Assembly: GCA_913009755.1 (NCBI GenBank)
Contig: CAJVWU010000005.1
Location: 1 to 64,000, forward strand
DNA: 64,000 bases
DNA from: an uncultured Bacteroidia bacterium
GTDB taxonomy: Bacteria; Bacteroidota; Bacteroidia; Bacteroidales; F082
Direction of reading: 5' to 3'
Notes under the pieces: model-generated
What the model was told of the DNA's origin: nothing
Databases searched by the model: none
Seen by the model: only the letters and a program-made list of their open reading frames with translations
Program-made: the position numbers and the translations under genes
In this document: in pieces, positions 54,624 through 61,293 of the stretch
How positions within the stretch are numbered: the first letter of the stretch is position 1
Layout of the letters: every line of letters starts with the position of its first letter

Positions 54624-56015
54624 CTAATCCGAAACCACCATCTTTTGGGTAAGATGAAAATCCTTGTTGTTGGTGAGGATGACCAGATACAAGCCGGGCT
54701 TCAGTTCATTTTTCAGGACGGCCGATGTTTTTCCGCTTACATTGATCTTTTCTATCATCTTGCCCGTAAGGTCAAATACCATCAGCTTGAAATCACCCTT
54801 ATTGCTTACCCCGCTCAAATGAATCACATCGCCATTCATGTAAGGGTTTTTAAACGTCGCGGTAATTTTATTTTGATCTGTTTCAATCACCCCGGTAATG
54901 GCCGGATATTCGATAGCCATTTCCCATTTGGAAAAATTAACCCAATCGGAGGCGTCCATACCCCATCGCTGCTCAATGCGCTGAATCATGTTCCCGTTCT
55001 GGTCGTAACTGAAAAACACTTGTTTGAAATTGTTCCATACCGTGTCGAAATGGGGTTTGTACTGCCACACAAACTGCGACATGTTCCCCTGTCCGTCATA
55101 GGTATAATCTATCTTTACTTTTTGTACCCAAAGGCTGTCGTACATCTTTTTCTTTTCAAAGATGTACTGAACCATATCGCCCTCATCATCATAAGCATAA
55201 TTGTAATGGTTTCTGTCGTTCCATGCCTGGTCAAACATATCCCAGCTCTGGCCAATAACCTGGACGATGTCTTCTCCACTGTCGTCATAGTTATAAAGCA
55301 AACGATAATTTTTGCTCCAGTTGTTCATAAAAGCCAGCCATAAAGAATTGGTTTTGCTTATGCGTTTCCCCGCATCATCGTAAGCATACGAATTATAGAA
55401 AAAGTTCATCCATTCCCCCATAAAGTCCATGTAAACTTTCACGGTATCGGCGGCTAGGTAATCGCCATCATAAACAAAAGATTTATTCTGGAAATCTGCC
55501 CATTGCTGTGTGTCGTCAGCCCACCACTGAGTGGATATGCTCGTCAGCTTGTCATCATCGTTGTATGTTCGCTGCATCCTGAAATAGTTTTCCCAGATCA
55601 TGGCATCGGGTTTCCAGTACATGATCACTACTTCGGTGAGGCTGTTGTTGTCGTTGTAAGAATAATCATAATGCAATCCGTCAACCCACACACTGTCAAA
55701 AGTTAAAATCTGGATCAACTTGGTTACAGGTTGTTCATCCTCATTCATAGTTTTTACAATCCTGCATTTTAGGGTCCATTCTTCAAATTCCGTATCCCAT
55801 TTGTAACCAAAAAGCGTGTCGGTACCTCCATCACGCGGGACGTAACGGTAATACTGATTCTCCGTATTTTCCTGTTCCTGTACCTGTTCGTTATAAGTCA
55901 GGTCAAAATGCTCCTGAATCAGTTGTTCCTCCAGGATTTCAGGCAGGTCGGGCATTTGTGCGCTGAGGCTGAGGGCAAAAAAGGTACTGATTACAAAAAA
56001 TAAAATTCTTTTCAT
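54624..56015 (-). CDS. T9SS-secreted protein with YD-like tandem repeats
   Basis: 463 aa. Signal peptide MKRILFFVISTFFALSLSAQ. From about residue 115 on, seven or eight repeats of ~40-45 residues carry aromatic cores such as YDYSYNDNNSL, YNYAYDDEGDM, IDYTYDGQGNM and FFSYDQNGNM, each followed by a W-rich strand, reminiscent of YD/RHS-like repeats. The C-terminal ~85 residues are a type A sorting domain (ITATFKNPYMNGDVIHLS, ending TQKMVVSD). It should be secreted by T9SS. Ligand unknown. Confidence 0.82.
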   Translation of the reverse strand: MKRILFFVISTFFALSLSAQMPDLPEILEEQLIQEHFDLTYNEQVQEQENTENQYYRYVPRDGGTDTLFGYKWDTEFEEWTLKCRIVKTMNEDEQPVTKLIQILTFDSVWVDGLHYDYSYNDNNSLTEVVIMYWKPDAMIWENYFRMQRTYNDDDKLTSISTQWWADDTQQWADFQNKSFVYDGDYLAADTVKVYMDFMGEWMNFFYNSYAYDDAGKRISKTNSLWLAFMNNWSKNYRLLYNYDDSGEDIVQVIGQSWDMFDQAWNDRNHYNYAYDDEGDMVQYIFEKKKMYDSLWVQKVKIDYTYDGQGNMSQFVWQYKPHFDTVWNNFKQVFFSYDQNGNMIQRIEQRWGMDASDWVNFSKWEMAIEYPAITGVIETDQNKITATFKNPYMNGDVIHLSGVSNKGDFKLMVFDLTGKMIEKINVSGKTSAVLKNELKPGLYLVILTNNKDFHLTQKMVVSD

Positions 56016-56242
56016 GGTAAAAGGGAATTTGAATTTATTTTTAAAAAAGAGAAAAATTTTAAGATATTTTGAAGGGGTCTCATGGTTATCATTCCAAAGT
56101 TTTTCATTTTAGTTGTATAGTTTACTGTTTTTAGCAGGAAAAGTTTCATGAATGGCTTGAAAAATATGAACATTGATGAGAAAATTGTACCTGGAAGAGA
56201 AGCCCGCCATCAAACCAAAGTCTTTGTTTATTTTTGCATAAA

Positions 56243-56341
56243 ATGAAAAACCCGTTACTGATCACCGTCAGGAAAAAATTCCTGGATGAAATAATCCGTC
56301 ATTTTGGTATTAAACGGCCTTCCCTGTTCAGTTGTCAGTAA
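56243..56341 (+). pseudogene. N-terminal fragment resembling a MNT-type nucleotidyltransferase
   Basis: 32 codons: VRKKFLDEIIRHFGIKRPSL then FSCQ and stop. The pattern resembles the first helix and strand of MNT-like nucleotidyltransferases (GIxRxxLFGSxAR), and the glycine-serine active-site motif is cut by the stop. It is probably a vestige of a HEPN/MNT-like module. Homology is weak. Confidence 0.3.
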
Positions 56342-56426
56342 AAGGTAAATTCCATCATACACATCATTTTACAAAATATATCCGAACCCTGAACCGAAAA
56401 TCATTTTACACTTGCAATTTAAGATT

Positions 56427-56434
56427 TACTTTTG
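56427..56434 (+). promoter_or_regulatory. -7 promoter element TACTTTTG
   Basis: TACTTTTG matches TAnnTTTG, 14 bases before the barrel-protein ATG. The -33 region is TTTT at 56404-56407 with 19 bases between, a degenerate match. Confidence 0.4.
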
Positions 56435-56448
56435 CGTTCCATTAAATT

Positions 56449-57144
56449 ATGCACAAACGCTTTTTCCATATAACGCTATTCGTAATTGTGACTGTGATGC
56501 CCTTTGGGCTTCATGCCCAGATCATCAAAGGTGAAGCCCTATTGGGCATGAACCTGACCCAGGTTGACGGCGATGAAGTTTACGGCTTTAATAAATTCGG
56601 GCTCAATGTGGGTGGCGGTGTGCTTATTCCTTTCGATAAAAAAGGACGTTGGGATGTTAACATGGAACTGATTTACACCCAGAAAGGTTCCCGCCAACGT
56701 CCCCAGTATAATGCTGTTGATAGTCTGGGAAATATCCTGACCGGTGAATACAAACTGAAACTGAACTATGTGGAAATTCCGGTAACGGTGATGTTTACCG
56801 ACAGGGAGCGGGTTTCCTTCGGAGCCGGTTTCTCTTATGGACGCCTGATTGGCGTGAAAGAGTGGGAGCATGGAAATCTGGTGGAAACCACAACACTCAA
56901 TAGCAGAACCTACAGCAAGAACGACATCAGTATCCTTGCTGATTTCAGGATCCGGTTATGGAAAGCTTTGAAATTAAATTTTCGTTATCAATATACGATT
57001 TTAAAAATCCGTACCCGCGAATTTGAAAACCGGGCAACCGGCGATACATGGATACGTGACCAATACAATAATGTGATCACTCTCCGCCTGATTTACGTTT
57101 TCAACGAAGAGAAAAGCAAGGAAAATTTTAACCCGGCGGAATGA
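56449..57144 (+). CDS. small outer-membrane beta-barrel protein (PorT-like family)
   Basis: 231 aa. Signal peptide HKRFFHITLFVIVTVMPFGL up to HAQ. The rest is an eight-strand-like barrel: KFGLNVGGGVLIPFDKKGRW, VNMELIYTQKGSRQR, LKLNYVEIPVTVMFTDRERV, SFGAGFSYGRLIG and VITLRLIYVFNEE. The pattern (YTQKGS...YVEIPV) is that of the Bacteroidota OMP_b-brl_2/PorT-like family, usually of unknown function. No T9SS structural genes are adjacent, so it should not be called PorT. Confidence 0.8.
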   Translation: MHKRFFHITLFVIVTVMPFGLHAQIIKGEALLGMNLTQVDGDEVYGFNKFGLNVGGGVLIPFDKKGRWDVNMELIYTQKGSRQRPQYNAVDSLGNILTGEYKLKLNYVEIPVTVMFTDRERVSFGAGFSYGRLIGVKEWEHGNLVETTTLNSRTYSKNDISILADFRIRLWKALKLNFRYQYTILKIRTREFENRATGDTWIRDQYNNVITLRLIYVFNEEKSKENFNPAE

Positions 57145-57363
57145 TTACTTTTAAAATGCCCAACTGTCTCAAGTCAACTGTGCTCAATGCAAGCGCATAT
57201 GACTTGCTCCAGCGGGGTAATAACTTCGTGCGGATTTAAGGAAAGTTACGGAAATTATGTTTACATTTATAGCAAGATATAAATTAGCCTGCCGGCTGAG
57301 AATATTTTTACAGATTACTCTGTTCGGCAGCTCTTGGATATTGCCAATTCAAACACTTTAACC

Positions 57364-57738
57364 ATGAAAAAATTTATAGTTTTAGCAATTTTTATTTCAT
57401 TTACTTTGGGTTTTGCAGCCTGTAAAAAGAACACAAGTACCACATGCAATCTGGATAAAACTGATACAGTTCCTGCTGCAATGGACATTCTTTTCAAAGC
57501 CACCAAAACAGGCGATGGAAGCATCTCAACACTCAATTATAAAGTTGGATCTCTGGAAAAAACCATATCCAATCCTTCTTTACCGTGGTCAGCAGAAGTA
57601 CCGGCATTGTCAGGCGATGCTATTTCCATCACTGCGACAGGAACAACCTCGAACGGCAGTTTGACCATTTCGTATGACGGGAAAAGCGGAGGATATGAAA
57701 TTCAGGGGAGCGATGATTGCTCACATTCAAACAAATGA
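57364..57738 (+). CDS. small lipoprotein of unknown function
   Basis: 124 aa from ATG 57364, which begins the lipoprotein signal FIVLAIFISFTLGFAACKKN with Cys20. The mature part is beta-rich: ISTLNYKVGSLEKTISNPSL, PWSAEVPALSGDAISITATG and TSNGSLTISYDGKSGGYEIQ. This vaguely resembles MmpS-like Ig-fold lipoproteins. Family not certain. It stands alone, convergent with the C26 hydrolase gene. Confidence 0.7.
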   Translation: MKKFIVLAIFISFTLGFAACKKNTSTTCNLDKTDTVPAAMDILFKATKTGDGSISTLNYKVGSLEKTISNPSLPWSAEVPALSGDAISITATGTTSNGSLTISYDGKSGGYEIQGSDDCSHSNK

Positions 57739-57842
57739 TTTCCTCTTCTTGGCAGTTCCTGGCTCCCCGGCGTGTGGTTGGCCTGGAACAAAACAAAACC
57801 AACAAACCGGATTCTGTATTTCCGAAAAATCTAATGTGAGAA

Positions 57843-58646
57843 TTAATTCATTCCAGACTTTTCCCGATACTCCTCCGCCTCCTCCAAAAACTCCCTGGCC
57901 AGCGGTTTGGAGTAAGCATCGGTAGTATCCATCCGTTCGGGGTGCCACTGGACGGCCATCAGAAATCCGCGGTTGTTGATATCGGCCCATTCGATGGCTT
58001 CCGGGAGGCTGTCATACGACCTGGCCGAAACGGTTAAATCCTTTCCTTTCTTTTCAATTCCCTGGTGATGGTTACTGGCTACGTTGCCTCCCTCTTTTCC
58101 CGTCAGGCGATACAACAGAGTACCTTTTTCGGGAACAACGGGGTGAAAGCAATTTCGCCAGTCTTTTTGACGGTGAACAACTGTTGTGTCAAAATCGGTG
58201 GGGATGTCAACGTATAAAGTTCCACCGAGGTCAATGTTGATGATCTGCAATCCGCGGCAAATCCCGAAAACAGGCATTTTATCCACGATGCCCTTGTTGA
58301 TGAGGGCGATTTCCAGACTGTCGCGATAGCGGTCAATTGTGCCGCAGCGAGCTGTGTCAGCGGCTTTGCCATAAAGGCCGGGATAAACGTCTTCGCCTCC
58401 TGTGACCAGCAATCCGTCACAACTGTTCAATACTTTCAATGCCGAATCAATACCCATCGGGTACATGTTCAGCCAGACAATTCCGGGATCATACCGTTTG
58501 AGCCAGCCCGAATAATTTTGAACATATTTGGAGGGCTTTTCTTTGGTAATGGCTATCCTTAGCGGGTTTTGCTTTTCCTGTTGGCAGGAGGAAAGGGAAA
58601 AAAGTATGATAAATAAAATGATCAGTCGGGTGGTGAACGTTTTCAT
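57843..58646 (-). CDS. gamma-glutamyl-gamma-aminobutyrate hydrolase-like (C26) lipoprotein
   Basis: 267 aa. Lipobox FSLSSC, so it is predicted to be exported and lipid-anchored, unlike the usual cytoplasmic PuuD-type enzymes. The class I glutamine amidotransferase/C26 fold is shown by CDGLLVTGGEDVYPGLYG, the nucleophile Cys130 in VFGICRGLQIINI, the SNHHQGIEK segment and the His-Glu in AVQWHPERMD. It should hydrolyse a gamma-glutamyl bond in the periplasm; substrate unknown. It is last in the run rimM / trmN6-like / C26. Confidence 0.88.
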   Translation of the reverse strand: MKTFTTRLIILFIILFSLSSCQQEKQNPLRIAITKEKPSKYVQNYSGWLKRYDPGIVWLNMYPMGIDSALKVLNSCDGLLVTGGEDVYPGLYGKAADTARCGTIDRYRDSLEIALINKGIVDKMPVFGICRGLQIINIDLGGTLYVDIPTDFDTTVVHRQKDWRNCFHPVVPEKGTLLYRLTGKEGGNVASNHHQGIEKKGKDLTVSARSYDSLPEAIEWADINNRGFLMAVQWHPERMDTTDAYSKPLAREFLEEAEEYREKSGMN

Positions 58647-58676
58647 GGATTTATGTATTTGTTCGCTGATTTTATT

Positions 58677-59402
58677 TTATTTCAGGCCAATGTAATAATC
58701 TTTTAATAATTCAACGTATTGTTTGGTGAACATTTTGTTTTCTTCACGGATGATAAATTTTTCAGTGATGATCTTTTCAGGGTCTTGAAACCCCAGGCAG
58801 AGGTTAATCCGGTTGGGTTGGCTGCCGCGAAAAGGGAAAATGAGTTGCTGCCGTTGAGGGAACATCCCGTGATTTCCGGCCAGTTCAATGAAAATACGGT
58901 GATTGCTGAAGGGCAGCACCACGCACAGTTTTCCGCCGGGAAAAAGAATATGCGCACCCCCCTTGAGCAATTGATCGTAACTGAGCGTGGTATGATGCCT
59001 TGCCTGCCTTTGTTTTAAATCATTGGAAGGCATGTCGTTAATAAAAAACGGAGGGTTCGATACAATCAGGTCATATTTTTCAGGGCAGGATGTTGAAAAA
59101 ATATTAAAATCGGCATGGATTACTTTCATCCGGTAAGAAAACGGGCTGTTGGTAAAATTCCGGCTTGCTTCACCGGCTGATTCCTCATCCAGTTCAACGG
59201 CATCAATCGGGGCACTGCAACGTGAGGCCAACAAAAGGCTGATGATTCCGCAACCGGCACCCACATCCAATATTTTCTTAGCCTCTGCTGTTTCCACCCA
59301 CAATCCCAGTAAAATGGCATCGGTACCCACTTTCATCGTTGACTGATGATGGGATAAACTGAAAGGCTTCAGATGGAATTTCCGTGTGTCCGTGTTTTTC
59401 AA
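58677..59402 (-). CDS. tRNA1(Val) (adenine(37)-N6)-methyltransferase, TrmN6/YfiC-like
   Basis: 241 aa. It has FSLSHHQSTMKVGTDAILLG, the SAM motif KILDVGAGCGIISLLLASRC, an acidic loop IDAVELDEESAGEASRNF and the N6-adenine catalytic motif LIVSNPPFFINDM. The family modifies A37 of tRNA1(Val) in E. coli. The exact target here is inferred. It lies 30 bp from rimM and 30 bp from the C26 gene, so all three are one transcript. Confidence 0.9.
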   Translation of the reverse strand: MKNTDTRKFHLKPFSLSHHQSTMKVGTDAILLGLWVETAEAKKILDVGAGCGIISLLLASRCSAPIDAVELDEESAGEASRNFTNSPFSYRMKVIHADFNIFSTSCPEKYDLIVSNPPFFINDMPSNDLKQRQARHHTTLSYDQLLKGGAHILFPGGKLCVVLPFSNHRIFIELAGNHGMFPQRQQLIFPFRGSQPNRINLCLGFQDPEKIITEKFIIREENKMFTKQYVELLKDYYIGLK

Positions 59403-59432
59403 ATCAGTTTGTTTTCAACAATGGCTTTCACT

Positions 59433-59960
59433 TTATTCAAGGTAAATATTAATAAGCCCCTCCGGAGCCCGGATATGAATTTCTTTTTTATTACGGTCAA
59501 CCTGTTTGATGATGTCATTGCTAACGGGAATCAGTACTTCCTGATTCTTGTGGATCACTTGCATGAGGGCCTGGTTGGGATATTCAAGAACCTGTTTGAT
59601 GCTGCCTATCTCGCCAAATTGTTCGTCAAACACCTTAAAACCTTTGATTTCATGATAATAAAATTTGTTTCCTGTCAGTTCGGGCAATTCGGAGGCCGGA
59701 AGGTAAATCTCCTTTTGGACTAGTTTTTCGGCCTCGTCAGGCGTGGTGACATCTTCAAGCTGAATGATGGCTTTGTTGTTCAACAAGCTGAGTGATTTAA
59801 TGAAAAAGGGGACAGGCGCTTTGTTGATTTTCAGGTATATCAGTTTCAGTTCCTCATATTCACGGGGATCGTCGGTGTCGAAGTAAACAGATACCATTCC
59901 GTTGTAACCATGCAGGCGGATGACTTTTCCGAGGTAAAAATAATCTTCAAACGGATCCAT
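59433..59960 (-). CDS. rimM: ribosome maturation factor RimM
   Basis: 175 aa from ATG 59960; an ATG at 59984 lies inside the promoter region. N-terminal RimM domain: FYLGKVIRLHGYNGMVSVYF, then SLSLLNNKAIIQLEDVTTPD and AEKLVQKEIYLP. The PRC-barrel part has YYHEIKGFKVFDEQFGEIGS and VLIPVSNDIIKQVD. It binds S19 and helps 30S head maturation. It is next to rpsP, the usual rpsP-rimM pairing, but a terminator and a -7 box separate them here. Confidence 0.94.
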   Translation of the reverse strand: MDPFEDYFYLGKVIRLHGYNGMVSVYFDTDDPREYEELKLIYLKINKAPVPFFIKSLSLLNNKAIIQLEDVTTPDEAEKLVQKEIYLPASELPELTGNKFYYHEIKGFKVFDEQFGEIGSIKQVLEYPNQALMQVIHKNQEVLIPVSNDIIKQVDRNKKEIHIRAPEGLINIYLE

Positions 59961-59981
59961 GGCAGATGGGGTTGAATGGTG

Positions 59982-59989
59982 CAAAATTA
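59982..59989 (-). promoter_or_regulatory. -7 promoter element TAATTTTG of rimM
   Basis: Minus-strand TAATTTTG lies 21 bases upstream of the rimM ATG at 59960 and directly after the rpsP terminator. Supports independent transcription of rimM. Confidence 0.45.
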
Positions 59990-59994
59990 CTTTA

Positions 59995-60025
59995 AAAAAG
60001 GCCTGACGAACAGCCAGGCCTTTTT
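59995..60025 (-). terminator. rpsP terminator
   Basis: An 11-bp perfect stem (AAAAAGGCCTG and CAGGCCTTTTT) with a 9-base loop; on the minus strand the arm ends in a T-run. It lies 25 bases after the rpsP stop and before rimM. Confidence 0.85.
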
Positions 60026-60050
60026 AATGTGTTTCGAAAAAGAATTATTC

Positions 60051-60911
60051 TTACTCTTTTTCCGGTTGTTCTTCTTTTTTTGCTTCGGGTTTTTCCTCTG
60101 CTTTGGGTTCACCCTTTTCTTCCGGTTTGGCCACGGGTTTTTCTTCTGCCTTCACTTCCGTTTTTTCTTCTTTCTTTTCCTCAACTTTTTCTTCAGCCTT
60201 CTCTTCAGCTTTTTCTTCGCTCTTTTTTTCGACCTTTTCTTCTGCTTTAGCTTCTTCTTTCTTTTCTTCTGCTTCGGGTTCAGTTTTGGCTTCCGGTTTT
60301 TCTTCAGCTTTAGCTCCGGCTACTGCTTCTTCAATGGCTTCTTTGGTAACCGGTTCTTCAACACTTTCGGTCGTCGTTTCCGTTTCCGTTTCAGTTTCGG
60401 CTTCTGTTTCGGCAGCGGCAGCACGTGCCTCTCTGGCCTGCTCTGCCACCTCTGAGGCCCGTTGTTTGGCCAGTTCGGCAGTACGGGCTTCTTTAATTTT
60501 TTCTTCGGTTTCAAGCCGTTCTTTACGTTCGGCACGGGCTTTTTCAGTCAGGCCCTGGCGTTTGGCTTCAATTTTCTCTTCTTTCCCTTTCAGCCAGGTC
60601 TGAAATTTAGCTTCGGCTTCCGATTCGGATAAAGCGCCTTTTGTAACCCCCTTCAGCAGGTGGTTTTTGTAAAGGACACCTTTGTAAGAAAGAATTGCCT
60701 TGACTGTGTCAGTGGGTTGGGCGCCTTTTTGCAACCAATCCAACGCTCTGTCGAATTCCAGTTTAATCTCAGCCGGGTTCGGAATGGGGTCGTAAGTGCC
60801 AATCTTCTCAATAAACTTTCCGTCACGTGGTGCACGACCATCCGCAATAACGATATGAAAAAAAGGTTTCCCTTTTTTACCATGCCGTTGTAATCTAATC
60901 TTGGTTGGCAT
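60051..60911 (-). CDS. rpsP: 30S ribosomal protein S16 with a long acidic/basic tail
   Basis: 286 aa. Residues 1 to ~85 are S16: [40 protein letters not shown] and [18 protein letters not shown]. Typical S16 is 80-90 aa, and Bacteroidota forms often reach 150-190. Here residues ~115-286 are low-complexity Ala/Glu/Lys (repeats such as [10 protein letters not shown] and ETETETET), a predicted long helix or disordered tail. The S16 part binds 16S rRNA in the 30S body. The role of the tail is unknown. Sequencing error is unlikely, since the frame stays open through a repetitive region. Confidence 0.93.
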   Translation of the reverse strand: MPTKIRLQRHGKKGKPFFHIVIADGRAPRDGKFIEKIGTYDPIPNPAEIKLEFDRALDWLQKGAQPTDTVKAILSYKGVLYKNHLLKGVTKGALSESEAEAKFQTWLKGKEEKIEAKRQGLTEKARAERKERLETEEKIKEARTAELAKQRASEVAEQAREARAAAAETEAETETETETTTESVEEPVTKEAIEEAVAGAKAEEKPEAKTEPEAEEKKEEAKAEEKVEKKSEEKAEEKAEEKVEEKKEEKTEVKAEEKPVAKPEEKGEPKAEEKPEAKKEEQPEKE

Positions 60912-61293
60912 AAAACATTAATTTTTTAAATGAATAAATTAGTTTTTAAAATTGGGGTGCAAATATCCGACTTTTTTCCGAATTTGAAAGTTAAATCTTC
61001 ATCATTTTTTTATCCACGCCCCATGTAAGTTTTTATTCACGAAAAATTTGTGAATCAGCCGCTTTGCTTTTGCGCACTAAAGTTATCAACACTATCCTGG
61101 TGTACAACTGGTTTGGTTATCTTTGTGAAAAACTTACGGAAAGTCTTAAATAGCAGTAACACAGCATTATATAAATTCGATCAAGGGGATTGTAATGCCG
61201 GGGTTTTTTATTTGAAAGGCTTTTGCAACATGATTTTTTCACTACAAAACTTCTCAGGTTACGAATTTAAAAAATTGATGAAAAATAAATTTT
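60912..61293. other. rpsP-dnaE divergent region with DnaA-box-like 9-mers
   Basis: 382 bases. Three 9-mers in the same direction are each one mismatch from TTATnCACA: TTATCCACG at 61010-61018, TTATTCACG at 61033-61041 and TTATCAACA at 61083-61091. A -7 box for dnaE follows at 61118. No gene seen. Confidence 0.4.
61118..61125 (+). promoter_or_regulatory. -7 promoter element TATCTTTG of dnaE
   Basis: TATCTTTG matches TAnnTTTG. Transcription would start near 61132, giving a leader of about 160 bases before the ATG at 61294. No clear -33 box. Confidence 0.4.

Larger units (their letters stand above)
56016..56448. other. intergenic region with one gene fragment
   Basis: 433 bases between divergent genes. 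It holds the MNT-like fragment at 56243-56341 with a TATTTTTG box at 56229-56236, and the promoter region of the barrel gene at 56449. The rest shows nothing coding. Confidence 0.5.

Noticed and set aside
56449-57144. Assignment as the T9SS component PorT
   Set aside because: The general barrel family matches, but no T9SS structural genes are nearby and the family is large and mostly unassigned.
61010-61091. Calling this region the chromosomal origin
   Set aside because: Three imperfect boxes in AT-rich DNA are not enough, and skew cannot be judged from this window.
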